From: Azomonas tarimensis
Lineage (GTDB): Bacteria; Pseudomonadota; Gammaproteobacteria; Pseudomonadales; Pseudomonadaceae
Direction: 5' to 3'
NCBI RefSeq assembly: GCF_042648805.1
Contig: NZ_JBHRXZ010000022.1
Span: 62,001 to 126,000 of the forward strand
DNA length: 64,000 nt
Positions within the stretch are counted from its first letter, which is position 1; the number at the start of each line of letters is the position of its first letter. Below the pieces are notes generated by a model. That model had not been told where the DNA came from. It did not search any database and saw only the letters and a list, made by a program, of their open reading frames with translations. Position numbers and translations under genes: made by a program. Shown here piece by piece: positions 52,279-61,454 of this stretch.

Positions 52279-52590
52279 TCAGCGACGGGTCAGCAAAAAG
52301 CCGATGAGGGCGAAGGCACCCGCGGCCACCACCACACTGGTCATCGGATGACTGCGCACGCATTCGCGTGCGGCTTCGCTCGCCTCACGCGTGGTTTCCG
52401 CCACCCGGGCGCCACGCTCGTCCAGGTGGGCATCCTCGAACAGCGACTCGAGCTTGTGACGCAAGCTGTCGAACCGGTGCTCCGACTCCTTCGCGGCATC
52501 CTTCTTGAGACTTTCCAGCGCGGCACTCAGGCGACGGATCTCTTTCTCCATTTCGCTGCGGGCAGTCGACTTGTGCGATAGGAATGACAT
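52279..52590 (-). CDS. DUF883 / ElaB-YqjD-like protein
   Basis: A 103-residue protein with a long amphipathic helical region (EKEIRRLSAALESLKKDAAKE and onward to about residue 75) and one C-terminal membrane helix, VVVAAGAFALIGFLLTRR. This is the tail-anchored layout of ElaB/YqjD, which associate with ribosomes and the inner membrane in stationary-phase E. coli. The last residues, GFLLTRR, are the typical end of the family. It is followed closely by the Rossmann-fold gene. Confidence 0.85.
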   Translation of the reverse strand: MSFLSHKSTARSEMEKEIRRLSAALESLKKDAAKESEHRFDSLRHKLESLFEDAHLDERGARVAETTREASEAARECVRSHPMTSVVVAAGAFALIGFLLTRR

Positions 52591-52675
52591 TAGCGGGCTC
52601 CTCCACTCGGTTGGATATGTCTTTATATAGACTACGAGTGACCACAGAGGTGCAGAAGAAACCCGGCGGCAGGGC

Positions 52676-53500
52676 CTAGGCTGTTATCGCGAGTCCGCGT
52701 CGCAGCTCAGCCAGTACCACTGAGCCATCGGGTCGCACGCCCCGCCAGAGAGCAAAGGATTCGGCCGCCTGCTCGACGAGCATGCCGAGCCCGTCCAGGG
52801 TCCGCCCAGCGCCCTGGGCCTCGGCCCAGCGGTTGAAGGCAGTCGGCTCACGACCGTACATCATGTCGTAACAAAGCGTGTGCCCAGCCTGTATCAGGCT
52901 CGCCGGGATCGGCGGCAGCGCGCCCGTCAGGCTTGCCGAGGTACCGTTGATGATGACATCCACCGGCTCGCTCAGCTGATCGAAGCCAAAGGCCGCGACC
53001 TCGCCCAGATCGGCAAAGATCTGCGCCAGGGCCTGGGCCTTTTCCGGGGTTCGGTTAGCGATCGCCAAGGCCGCTGGCCGACGCTCCAGGAGCGACTCGA
53101 TCACCCCGCGCACGGCGCCACCGGCGCCCAGCAGCAGGATTCGCCGACCGGTCAGTTCGACCCCGGCATTGTTCAGGTCGTTGACCAGTCCGGCGCCGTC
53201 GCTGGTATCACCGAGCAGGCTGCCGTCCTCCAGCTTCATCAAGGTATTCACCGCGCCAGCCCGGCGCGCACGTTCGCTGAGCCTGTCGGCCAGGCGATAG
53301 GCGTCCTCCTTGAAGGGCACCGTGACATTGGCCCCACGGCCGTCGCGGAAGAAGGTGCGCGCCGCACCGGCAAAATCGTCGAGCGGGGCGAGAATGGCCT
53401 CGTAGGTGAGCGCCTGCCCGGTCTGCTCGGCGAACAGCCGGTGGATCATCGGCGACTTGCTGTGGGCGATGGGGTTACCGAATACGGCGTAGCGGTCCAT
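52676..53500 (-). CDS. aroE: Shikimate dehydrogenase
   Basis: A 274-residue NADP-dependent enzyme reducing 3-dehydroshikimate to shikimate. Motifs: FGNPIAHSKSPMIH with the shikimate-binding serines, NVTVPFKE with the catalytic lysine, LGDTSDGAGLVNDL with the conserved aspartate, GAGGAVRGV for the cofactor and NRTPEKA, which favours NADP. The usual NTDG is TSDG here, a mild variation. It lies 69 bases after hemF on the same strand. Confidence 0.96.
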   Translation of the reverse strand: MDRYAVFGNPIAHSKSPMIHRLFAEQTGQALTYEAILAPLDDFAGAARTFFRDGRGANVTVPFKEDAYRLADRLSERARRAGAVNTLMKLEDGSLLGDTSDGAGLVNDLNNAGVELTGRRILLLGAGGAVRGVIESLLERRPAALAIANRTPEKAQALAQIFADLGEVAAFGFDQLSEPVDVIINGTSASLTGALPPIPASLIQAGHTLCYDMMYGREPTAFNRWAEAQGAGRTLDGLGMLVEQAAESFALWRGVRPDGSVVLAELRRGLAITA

Positions 53501-53569
53501 GGGAAATCCTGTCGGAGCAACTTCAAGAGGTTAGCGGCAAGCAAGAGCCGAAGCCGGCACGGCTTGCGG

Positions 53570-54472
53570 CTATTCCGCCAACCAGTCCCGGTCGGTCAGG
53601 AAGTACTCGGTCAGCCGTGCCTCGGGGGTTCCGGGTTCGGGCTTCCAGTCATAGCCCCAGCGAACCTCGGGCGGCAGCGACATCAGGATCGACTCGGTGC
53701 GTCCGCCAGATTGCAGGCCGAAGGTGGTGCCTCGGTCATAGACCAGGTTGAACTCGACATAGCGGCCCCGGCGATAGGCCTGGAATTCACGCTCGCGGGC
53801 ACCAAAGGGGGTATCGCGGCGCTTCTGCACGATGGGCAAATAGGCCGGCAGGTAGGCGTCGCCCACCGAGCGCATGAACGCAAAGCAGGTGCCGAAGTCG
53901 CCCTGGTTGAGGTCGTCGAAGAACAGTCCGCCCACGCCACGCGGCTCATTGCGGTGCTTGAGGTGGAAGTAGCGATCGCACCATTCCTTGTAGCGCGGGT
54001 AGATCTCCATGCCGAACGGCCCGCAGGCCTGGCTCGCGACCCGGTGCCAGTGCACGCAGTCTTCCTCGACGGCGTAGTACGGAGTGAGGTCGAAGCCTCC
54101 GCCAAACCACCATACCGGTGCTTCCCCCTCCTTCTCGGCGATGAAAAAGCGCACATTGGCATGGGAAGTGGGGACGTGGGGGTTTTCCGGGTGGATCACC
54201 AGCGACACCCCCAGTGCCTCGAAGCTGCGCCCGGCCAGTTCCGGGCGGTGGGCGCTGGCGGATGGCGGCAGGTTCACCCCGTGAACATGGGAAAAATTGA
54301 CCCCGCCCTTTTCGATCAGCGCACCGCCCTCGACCACCCGGGTACGCCCGCCGCCACCGTCGGGACGCTCCCAGCTGTCCTCGTGGAAGCGTGCCCGGCC
54401 GTCCTCCGCTTCCAGGGCTTGGCAGATGCGGTCCTGCAGATCGAGCAGGTAGGCCTTCACGGCAAGGGTCAT
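53570..54472 (-). CDS. hemF: Oxygen-dependent coproporphyrinogen III oxidase
   Basis: A 300-residue enzyme converting coproporphyrinogen III to protoporphyrinogen IX in aerobic haem synthesis. GGVNFSHVHG, WWFGGGFDLTPYY, FHLKHRNEPRGVGGLFFDDLN and YVEFNLVYDRGTTFGLQSGGRTESILMSLPP are the family signatures. The start at 54472 (MTLAVKAYLLDLQ) fits the family; the open frame reaches 54517 without support. It is divergent to the quinone oxidoreductase gene. Confidence 0.97.
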   Translation of the reverse strand: MTLAVKAYLLDLQDRICQALEAEDGRARFHEDSWERPDGGGGRTRVVEGGALIEKGGVNFSHVHGVNLPPSASAHRPELAGRSFEALGVSLVIHPENPHVPTSHANVRFFIAEKEGEAPVWWFGGGFDLTPYYAVEEDCVHWHRVASQACGPFGMEIYPRYKEWCDRYFHLKHRNEPRGVGGLFFDDLNQGDFGTCFAFMRSVGDAYLPAYLPIVQKRRDTPFGAREREFQAYRRGRYVEFNLVYDRGTTFGLQSGGRTESILMSLPPEVRWGYDWKPEPGTPEARLTEYFLTDRDWLAE

Positions 54473-54609
54473 GTCGTTCACGGAATGTCCTCGGACAGAG
54501 GCACCAGCGGGTGCCAACGGCTACTCAAGCCGGCAAGCATAGCATCCGGCGGATTGACGGGCGCCCCCGCAGCGGGTTGGATAGGGCTTTCCCCACCCCA
54601 GGAGGTCGC

Positions 54610-55587
54610 ATGTCCAAGCGTATTCAATTCAGCCAGCACGGCGGAGCCGAAGTCCTCGAATGGGTGGACAGGCCCGAGCCAGAGCCAGGTATGGGTGAGG
54701 TGCGGGTGCGCAACCATGCGATCGGGCTGAACTTCATCGACACCTACTACCGTAGCGGGCTGTACCCACCGCCCGCGTTGCCGTCAGGCCTGGGCAACGA
54801 AGGTGCCGGGGTGGTCGAGGCGGTGGGCGCGGGGGTCGAGGACTTCCAGCCGGGTGACCGCGTCGCCTACGGCACCGGCCCGCTCGGTGCCTATGCCGAA
54901 CAGCATGTGCTGCCTGCCGCGAACCTGGTCCGCCTGCCGCAGGCGATCTCCTTCGAGCAGGCGGCCGCGGTGATGCTCAAGGGCATGACCGCACAGTATC
55001 TGCTGCGCCAGATCCACCCGCTGCAGGCCGGAGAAACCGTGCTGTTCCACGCCGCTGCCGGAGGCGTGGGCTCGATTGCCTGCCAGTGGGCCAGGGCCCT
55101 GGGCGCGCGGCTCATCGGGGTGGTCGGTTCAGCCGAAAAGGCCGAGCAGGCCCGCGCGCTTGGCGCCTGGCAGACGATCGACCGCAGCCGGGAAGACGTG
55201 GTCCAGCGGGTGATGGAGCTGACCGATGGGCAGAAATGTCCGGTGGTCTACGACTCGGTTGGCAAGGATACCTGGGATACCTCGCTCGATTGCGTGGCCA
55301 AGCGCGGGCTGCTGGTCAGCTACGGCAACGCCTCGGGCCCGGTGACCGGGGTCAACCTGGGCATCCTGGCGCAGAAGGGCTCGCTGTTCGTTACCCGACC
55401 GATACTCGCCGGCTACGCCGACACGCCGGAACGGCTGCGAGCCATGGCCGCCGAGCTGTTCGAGATGATCGAGAACGGGCACATTTCGGTGGAGATCGGC
55501 CAGCGCTTCGCCCTGGCTGACGCGGCCCAGGCACAGGAGGCACTGACCAGCCGGCAGACCACCGGGTCGACCATCCTGCTGCCCTGA
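54610..55587 (+). CDS. qor: NADPH:quinone oxidoreductase
   Basis: A 325-residue zinc-independent member of the medium-chain dehydrogenase family. It has NHAIGLNFIDTYYRSGLYP near residues 34-52, the cofactor motif HAAAGGVGSIACQWARALGA and a C-terminal ALTSRQTTGSTILLP typical of Qor. AGGAGGTCGC precedes the ATG at 54610. It stands alone on the plus strand between hemF and tsaC, the same place as in P. aeruginosa. Confidence 0.93.
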   Translation: MSKRIQFSQHGGAEVLEWVDRPEPEPGMGEVRVRNHAIGLNFIDTYYRSGLYPPPALPSGLGNEGAGVVEAVGAGVEDFQPGDRVAYGTGPLGAYAEQHVLPAANLVRLPQAISFEQAAAVMLKGMTAQYLLRQIHPLQAGETVLFHAAAGGVGSIACQWARALGARLIGVVGSAEKAEQARALGAWQTIDRSREDVVQRVMELTDGQKCPVVYDSVGKDTWDTSLDCVAKRGLLVSYGNASGPVTGVNLGILAQKGSLFVTRPILAGYADTPERLRAMAAELFEMIENGHISVEIGQRFALADAAQAQEALTSRQTTGSTILLP

Positions 55588-55601
55588 TCCGTCCGCCCGG
55601 A

Positions 55602-56159
55602 TCAGCTGGCGCGCACCACGTCGCCGCTGCGCAGGTCGCGGATAAGGCTGGGATTTCGCCGTCCGCCGAGTGCGCCACTGACCACCAGGTCGAGGCTGTC
55701 GCCAAAGTACTGCTGCACCCGCAGGCGGCTGCGTGCCGCCGGGCGGCCGGCGGGGTTGGCCGAGGTCGAGACCAGGGGGCCGGTCTGCGCGCACAGCCGG
55801 CGCACCAGCGGATGGTCGCTGACCCGCAGCGCCACCGAATCATGCTGACCGCAGATCCAGGTCGGCAGCCGATTCTGGTGCGGCACCAACCAGGTGTAGG
55901 GGCCCGGCCAACTGCCAGCGAGGCGGTCGAGCCAGATCTCCGGCAGGTCATGCAGCAGGAAGTCGAACTGCGCCATGTTTTCAGCGACCAGGATCAAGCC
56001 CTTCTCCATCGGCCGGGCCTTCAGCGCCAGCAATTGCAGCACCGCCTCGCCGTCCCAGGGGTCGCAGCCCAGCCCCCACACCGCCTCGGTCGGATAGGCG
56101 ATCACCCCCCCTGCCTGGACTACCCGTGCCGCCTGCCCGATTCGCCACTCGCTGACCAT
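55602..56159 (-). CDS. tsaC: Threonylcarbamoyl-AMP synthase (TsaC/YrdC)
   Basis: A 185-residue YrdC-family enzyme that makes threonylcarbamoyl-AMP for the t6A37 modification of tRNA. GGVIAYPTEAVWGLGCDPWD near residues 17-36 and LKARPMEKGLILVAENM are the nucleotide-binding segments; STSANPAGRPAA is the other family motif. The start at 56159 (MVSEWRIGQA) matches the short TsaC form without a SUA5 domain. It lies 55 bases after dprA, as part of the LysM-dprA-tsaC row. Confidence 0.95.
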   Translation of the reverse strand: MVSEWRIGQAARVVQAGGVIAYPTEAVWGLGCDPWDGEAVLQLLALKARPMEKGLILVAENMAQFDFLLHDLPEIWLDRLAGSWPGPYTWLVPHQNRLPTWICGQHDSVALRVSDHPLVRRLCAQTGPLVSTSANPAGRPAARSRLRVQQYFGDSLDLVVSGALGGRRNPSLIRDLRSGDVVRAS

Positions 56160-56214
56160 ATCCCGCCCCCTCGTTGCTGCCGGCAGTCTACCCAAGCACG
56201 GATCGTTGCCAAAG

Positions 56215-57321
56215 CTAATTGCGTGGCAGCCAGAGCCCTCCCTCGCAGAGGATGCGCCCCTCGATCTCCAGGTCGGTGAGTGCGCTCAGCAGTTCCGGTA
56301 GCGGCAGACCGGCAGCAGCGGCCAGGGCCTCGCTGCTCATGGGCGCCGCACGCAGGTGGCGCATCAGCGGATGGCTGGCGTCCGCCCCGTCAGCAGGCAA
56401 TGGCCGCGATGGCAAGGCGACCGGCGCCACCTGCTGCCAACCGCGCAACGCCTCGAGGATGTCCGGCACGCATTCCACCAGGGTCGCACCCTGGCGGATC
56501 AGCTCATGGCAGCCACGCGCGCCCGGATGATGGATGGGACCTGGTATCGCGAACACCTCGCGCCCCTGCTCCAGCGCCAGCCGCGCAGTGATCAGCGAAC
56601 CGCTCGAAGGGCTTGCCTCGACCACCAGCACGCCCAGCGAAAGCCCGCTGATGATGCGGTTGCGGCGGGGGAAGTTGCTCGCATGGGGCGCGCAGTCCAG
56701 CGGCAACTCGGACACCAGGGCCCCGCCCCTGGCAAGGATATTCGCCGCCAGCGGTTTGTGACGCGACGGATAGAGGTGCTCGAGCCCGGTTCCGAGAACC
56801 GCCACGGTGTCGCCGCCGACGGCGAGCGCGCCTTGGTGGGCCGCGCCGTCGATGCCCAGCGCCAGCCCGCTGGTGACGACGAAGCCGGCGCCAGCAAGGC
56901 TCCGGGCAAAGGCACTGGCGTTGTCGAGCCCTGGCTGCGAGGCACGCCGGCTACCGACCATGGCCAGCTGTGGACGCTCGAGCAGGGCAGGCTCGCCCGC
57001 CACGAACAGCAGCGCGGGCGCATCGGGCAGCTCCGCCAGCAACGCCGGATAGCGCGGGTCGTCCCAGCACAGCAGGTGGTGGTTCGCCGCCTCCAGCCAG
57101 GCCAGCGCACGGCCAGCCTGGCGGCGCACCGCCTCGGTACGCCGCGCCTCGGCACAGGCAGCCGGCAGGCCAAGCGCGCGCCAGGCACTTGCAGGTGCAC
57201 TCAGCGCCGAGGAAGCATCGGGAAAGGCTTGCAGAAGCTTGCGCAGGCGGCGCGGACCAAGCTCAGGCAGTGCATGCAGGCGCAGGCGCGCCTCGCACTC
57301 GGAAGGAGACAGCAGGGACAT
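56215..57321 (-). CDS. dprA: DNA-processing protein DprA
   Basis: A 368-residue single-strand DNA-binding protein that loads RecA during transformation. The Rossmann-like core is seen in LAMVGSRRASQPGLDNASAFA, VTSGLALGIDGAAHQGAL, NFPRRNRIISGLSLGVLVVEA and LITARLALEQGREVFAIPG. A C-terminal winged-helix region follows (LPLPELLSALTDLEIEGRI). Its presence is consistent with, but does not prove, natural competence. It sits 63 bases after the LysM gene. Confidence 0.95.
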   Translation of the reverse strand: MSLLSPSECEARLRLHALPELGPRRLRKLLQAFPDASSALSAPASAWRALGLPAACAEARRTEAVRRQAGRALAWLEAANHHLLCWDDPRYPALLAELPDAPALLFVAGEPALLERPQLAMVGSRRASQPGLDNASAFARSLAGAGFVVTSGLALGIDGAAHQGALAVGGDTVAVLGTGLEHLYPSRHKPLAANILARGGALVSELPLDCAPHASNFPRRNRIISGLSLGVLVVEASPSSGSLITARLALEQGREVFAIPGPIHHPGARGCHELIRQGATLVECVPDILEALRGWQQVAPVALPSRPLPADGADASHPLMRHLRAAPMSSEALAAAAGLPLPELLSALTDLEIEGRILCEGGLWLPRN

Positions 57322-57384
57322 GACGGTTCCTTGTCCTGCGGCGCCGCATCCTGGCGGCGCGCGAGAGAGACCAGCGATTGGCGA

Positions 57385-58410
57385 TCAGGGGTTACGGACC
57401 TTGTCCATCACGGCCAGCGACCGCTCGGCCTGCAGGATCACGCCATAGCTGAGCTTGTCGTAGGTGCGGAACACCATCAGCAGGCCGGCGCGCTCATCGG
57501 GGATCTTGACCTGTTCGCCGGTGAGACGATCACGCACGGTCTCGCCGGTCTTGTAGACCGCCAGCACGTTCCCCTCGGCAAGGCCGTCACGCGCACCCTT
57601 GTTCAGCGTGACCACATCGAGCTGGCCGATCTGCGAGACGCCGCGCGGCACGTCGAGAATCAGGCCGTCGATGGACGACGACGGCGGGCTCGGCATGAAG
57701 CGCGAGGTAATGGCACGCTCCTCGCCAGGCAGCAGGCGGTCGCCGAGGCGAGCTTCCTGGGTGGTGCGGGTCAGCCTGATGGTGGCGATGTCGCCCTCGA
57801 CCGCGACCATGTCGCCGCTGCCGATGTCGTCCAGGTTGATGCCGAGCATCTCCCCACTGATTGGATCCAGGTAGGTCTTGCCCTGGCGGAACAGGTTGTA
57901 GCTCGGCAGCGAGCTGTCGAAGGCACCACGCGCATAGATGCGGTCGCCCTGACCACTGACCACGCGCTCGGCATTGCCGGCGACGATGTAGGGCGCGCGC
58001 TGCAGCTCCTGGGTATCCTCGACGATGCGGTTCTTCAGCAGAAAGCTGTTGATGGCGTCCAGCGGAATGCTCGGGATCGCCTCGGCCATCGGCGTGGTGC
58101 GGATGCGCGGCGACAGCTTGATGGTCCCGCGCGAGGCCCCCCGCTCGAGGCTAAGCCGCGGCTGGCCGTCGATGTAGACGAGGCTGAGCACGTCACCGGG
58201 ATAGATCAGGTGCGGGTTCTCGATCTGTGGATTGGCGTGCCAGAGTTGCGGCCATTCCCAGGGCTTGCTGAGGAAACGCCCGGAGATGTGCCACAAGGTG
58301 TCTCCCTGAGTCACGGTGTATTGCTCGGGATGCCCTTCCTTGAGCTCTACCGCGGCCTGAGCCAGCCCCCCGGCAGCGACCAGCAGCAGGACGACTAGTG
58401 TTTTCCTCAT
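57385..58410 (-). CDS. LysM-domain secreted protein
   Basis: A 341-residue protein with a Sec signal (KTLVVLLLVAAGGLAQA, cleavage near residue 19) and one LysM domain (about 30-80: YTVTQGDTLWHISGRFLSKPWEWPQLWHANPQIENPHLIYPGDVL). The long remainder is a conserved beta-rich region found in the same gene next to dprA in pseudomonads. It probably binds peptidoglycan in the periplasm. The start at 58410 fits the signal peptide; the divergent def gene lies 181 bases away. Confidence 0.88.
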   Translation of the reverse strand: MRKTLVVLLLVAAGGLAQAAVELKEGHPEQYTVTQGDTLWHISGRFLSKPWEWPQLWHANPQIENPHLIYPGDVLSLVYIDGQPRLSLERGASRGTIKLSPRIRTTPMAEAIPSIPLDAINSFLLKNRIVEDTQELQRAPYIVAGNAERVVSGQGDRIYARGAFDSSLPSYNLFRQGKTYLDPISGEMLGINLDDIGSGDMVAVEGDIATIRLTRTTQEARLGDRLLPGEERAITSRFMPSPPSSSIDGLILDVPRGVSQIGQLDVVTLNKGARDGLAEGNVLAVYKTGETVRDRLTGEQVKIPDERAGLLMVFRTYDKLSYGVILQAERSLAVMDKVRNP

Positions 58411-58591
58411 ATGGTGAATCCCTTTATGATGTGGCTGCTCGTTACGAGGCCTATGCAATCCGCTGTGCGTGGTCCGGACTCGCCGGGCGGTCCTGCCGGA
58501 CCTGCCACGCACCGGCCTGGCAGGGTATTAAGCCGCTCGCCATCTTAGCAGCGGAAAATGACCCGATTCCATAAGTGGATCACAAACATCT

Positions 58592-59095
58592 ATGGCCATA
58601 TTGAACATTCTGGAGTTTCCCGATCCGCGCCTGCGCACGGTTGCCAAGCCGGTCGAGGAGGTGGACGACGACATCCGGCAACTGGTCGATGACATGTTCG
58701 AAACCATGTACGACGCGCAGGGTATCGGCCTGGCCGCGACCCAGGTGAATGTTCACCAGCGGGTGGTGGTGATGGACCTGGAGGACGATGCCGAGCCGCG
58801 GGTGTTCATCAACCCTGAGATCGAGCCACTGTGCGAGGAGATGGGCGAATACCAGGAAGGCTGCCTGTCGGTGCCCGGCTTTTACGAAGGCGTCGATCGC
58901 CCGCTGAAGGTCCGGGTCAAGGCCCTCGACCGCGACGGCCAGCCCTACGAGCTGATCGCCGAGGGCCTGCTGGCCGTGTGCATCCAGCACGAATGCGATC
59001 ACCTCAACGGCAAGCTGTTCGTCGACTACCTGTCCAATCTCAAGCGCGATCGCATCCGCAAGAAGCTCGAAAAGCAGCACCGCCAACGCGCCTGA
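58592..59095 (+). CDS. def: Peptide deformylase
   Basis: A 167-residue metallohydrolase that removes the formyl group from new proteins. The three motifs are complete: GIGLAATQV, EGCLSVPG with the metal-binding cysteine, and QHECDHLNG with two histidines and the catalytic glutamate. It is first in the row def-fmt-rsmB-trkA. A palindromic hairpin separates it from fmt. Confidence 0.98.
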   Translation: MAILNILEFPDPRLRTVAKPVEEVDDDIRQLVDDMFETMYDAQGIGLAATQVNVHQRVVVMDLEDDAEPRVFINPEIEPLCEEMGEYQEGCLSVPGFYEGVDRPLKVRVKALDRDGQPYELIAEGLLAVCIQHECDHLNGKLFVDYLSNLKRDRIRKKLEKQHRQRA

Positions 59096-59104
59096 CCGTC
59101 CCGC

Positions 59105-59124
59105 AAGGCCTGCATGCAGGCCTT
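59105..59124 (+). terminator. Palindromic hairpin between def and fmt
   Basis: AAGGCCTGCATGCAGGCCTT is a perfect 20-base palindrome nine bases after the def stop and is followed by TTCC. It has the form of an intrinsic terminator with a short U-tract, and could reduce read-through into fmt. Confidence 0.65.
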
Positions 59125-59147
59125 TTCCACGTTTCAAGCAGAGCCCC

Positions 59148-60092
59148 ATGACCCAGCCCTTGCGCATCGTCTTTGCCGGCACGCCGGATTTCGCCGCTGA
59201 ACACCTGGCGGCGTTGCTGGCCAGCCGTCACCTGATCATCGCCTGCTATACCCAGCCCGACCGTCCTGCCGGGCGCGGCCAGAAGCTGATGCCGAGCCCG
59301 GTGAAGCAGCTGGCGAGCCAGCAGGGCATCGCAGTGCTGCAGCCGGCATCGCTGCGCGACCCCGAGGCCCAGGCCGAACTGGCCGCGCTGCAGCCCGACC
59401 TGCTGGTGGTGGTCGCCTACGGCCTGATCCTGCCCCAAGCGGTCCTGGACATCCCGCGCCTCGGCTGCATCAACAGCCACGCCTCGCTGCTGCCACGCTG
59501 GCGCGGTGCCGCGCCGATCCAGCGCGCCATCGAGGCAGGTGACGCCGAGACCGGCGTGACCCTGATGCAGATGGAAGCCGGACTCGATACCGGCCCGATG
59601 CTGCTCAAGGTCCGCACCCCTATCGAGCCTGGAGACACTGGCGGCAGCCTGCACGACCGGCTGGCCCGGCTGGGCGCACAGGCGCTGGTGGAGGGTGTCG
59701 AGGCACTGGCCGCGGGCACTCTGAATGCTGTCCGGCAGGACGACAGCCAGGCCACCTACGCCCACAAGCTGAACAAGGACGAGGCCCGGCTGGACTGGAG
59801 CCGACCAGCGTCCGAGCTGGCCCGACGGATCAGGGCCTTTCACCCCTGGCCGATCTGCCACAGCACGCTTGACAGTGCCACGCTGAAAATCCACGGCGCC
59901 TGTGAAGCCCAGGGCCAGGGCAAGCCGGGCGAAATTCTGGAGGCCAGCCGCGACGGACTGCTGATAGCCTGTGGTGAGGCCGCGCTACGCCTGAGCCGGT
60001 TGCAGCTGCCTGGCGGCAGGCCGCTGGACTTTGCCGACCTCTACAACAGCCGCCGCGAGCAATTCGCCGTCGGCACGGTTCTCGGCCAGTGA
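59148..60092 (+). CDS. fmt: Methionyl-tRNA formyltransferase
   Basis: A 314-residue enzyme formylating initiator Met-tRNA with 10-formyltetrahydrofolate. It shows RIVFAGTPDFAAEHL at the start, NSHASLLPRWRGAAPIQRAI with the catalytic asparagine and histidine, and DTGPMLLK; the C-terminal tRNA-binding domain follows. The last four bases overlap the rsmB start (GTGA). Confidence 0.98.
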   Translation: MTQPLRIVFAGTPDFAAEHLAALLASRHLIIACYTQPDRPAGRGQKLMPSPVKQLASQQGIAVLQPASLRDPEAQAELAALQPDLLVVVAYGLILPQAVLDIPRLGCINSHASLLPRWRGAAPIQRAIEAGDAETGVTLMQMEAGLDTGPMLLKVRTPIEPGDTGGSLHDRLARLGAQALVEGVEALAAGTLNAVRQDDSQATYAHKLNKDEARLDWSRPASELARRIRAFHPWPICHSTLDSATLKIHGACEAQGQGKPGEILEASRDGLLIACGEAALRLSRLQLPGGRPLDFADLYNSRREQFAVGTVLGQ

Positions 60093-61411
60093 GCCTGAGC
60101 CCGCGTCTCGCTGCCGCCCGCGCCCTGGCCGCGGTACTCGGCGGCAAGGCCTCGCTCGGCGGCAGCCTGCCGGAACCCCTGAGCCAGGTCGCCCCACGTG
60201 ACCGCGGGCTGACCCAGGAGCTGGCGTTTGGCACCGCTCGCTGGCAGCCGCGTCTGGCCGGCCTTGCCGCGAGCCTGTTGCAGAAGCCGTTCAAGGCAGG
60301 CGATCGCGATGTCGAGGCGCTGCTCCTCGTCGGCCTCTACCAGTTGCTCTACACGAGAATCCCGCCGCATGCCGCCATCGGCGAAACCGTCGGCTGCGTC
60401 GACAAGCTGAAGAAACCCTGGGCCAAGGGTTTGCTCAATGCCGTGCTGCGCCGCGCGCAACGGGAAGGCGAGGCCCTGCTGGCGGAGCTGGAGCACGACC
60501 CGGTGATTCGCGTCGCCCATCCGCGCTGGCTGCAGAAGCGCCTCAAGGCCGACTGGCCGGAACACTGGGAAGCGATCTGCGCGGCAAACAACCTGCACCC
60601 ACCGCTGACGCTACGGGTCAACCGCCGCCAGACAAGCCGCGACGACTATCTGGCCGAACTCGCCGATGCTTCGATCGAGACCTTTGCCTGCCCCTACAGC
60701 GAGGACGGCATCCGCCTGGCCATACCCTGCGAGGTGCCGGGCCTGCCGGGTTTCGCCGAGGGCCGCTTCAGCGTGCAGGACGAAGCCGCCCAACTCAGCG
60801 CCGGGCTGCTCGAACTGGCCCCGGGGCAGCGCGTGCTCGATGCCTGCTGCGCGCCCGGCGGCAAGACCTGCCATCTGCTGGAACGGCAACCGGCGCTGGC
60901 TGAACTGGTGGCCATCGACGGGGAGCCAGGCCGCCTCGGCCGAGTCCGCGAGAACCTCAGCCGTCTTCAGTTGCAGGCCCGACTGATCGCGGCCGATGCC
61001 CGCGAGCTCGCGGCCTGGTGGGACGGCCAGCCGTTCCAGCGCATTCTGCTCGACGCCCCCTGCTCTGCCACCGGGGTGATTCGTCGCCATCCGGACATCA
61101 AGCTGACCCGCCAGGAAGCCGACATCGCCGCCCTGGCCGCGCTGCAGGGGCAACTGCTCGATGCGCTCTGGGAAACCCTGGAAGTCGGCGGCATCCTGCT
61201 CTACGCGACCTGCTCGGTGCTGCCAGAGGAAAACAGCGATACCATCGCGGCCTTCCTCGCCCGCACACCCGGCGCCCGCGAGCTGGCCATTGCCGGCGCG
61301 TTCGGCCTGGCGCAACCCCACGGTCGTCAGCTGCTGCCGCAGGCCGAGGGGCATGACGGCTTCTATTACGCCAAACTGATCAAGGTGGCCGCCGCGCCAG
61401 CCAGCCGATGA
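60089..61411 (+). CDS. rsmB: 16S rRNA (cytosine-967-C5)-methyltransferase
   Basis: A 440-residue enzyme with an N-terminal NusB-like RNA-binding domain (about 5-140) and a C-terminal methyltransferase. SAM binding: VLDACCAPGGKTCHLLE. Catalysis: DAPCSATGVIRRHPD and LLYATCSVLPEEN, each with a conserved cysteine. The start codon is GTG at 60089, inside the end of fmt, so translation is coupled. Same order as in P. aeruginosa. Confidence 0.97.
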   Translation: MSLSPRLAAARALAAVLGGKASLGGSLPEPLSQVAPRDRGLTQELAFGTARWQPRLAGLAASLLQKPFKAGDRDVEALLLVGLYQLLYTRIPPHAAIGETVGCVDKLKKPWAKGLLNAVLRRAQREGEALLAELEHDPVIRVAHPRWLQKRLKADWPEHWEAICAANNLHPPLTLRVNRRQTSRDDYLAELADASIETFACPYSEDGIRLAIPCEVPGLPGFAEGRFSVQDEAAQLSAGLLELAPGQRVLDACCAPGGKTCHLLERQPALAELVAIDGEPGRLGRVRENLSRLQLQARLIAADARELAAWWDGQPFQRILLDAPCSATGVIRRHPDIKLTRQEADIAALAALQGQLLDALWETLEVGGILLYATCSVLPEENSDTIAAFLARTPGARELAIAGAFGLAQPHGRQLLPQAEGHDGFYYAKLIKVAAAPASR

Positions 61412-61454
61412 CAGCACAGCCTGGGCGAGTGTCCGCCAGAGGAGCAGCGCGTTC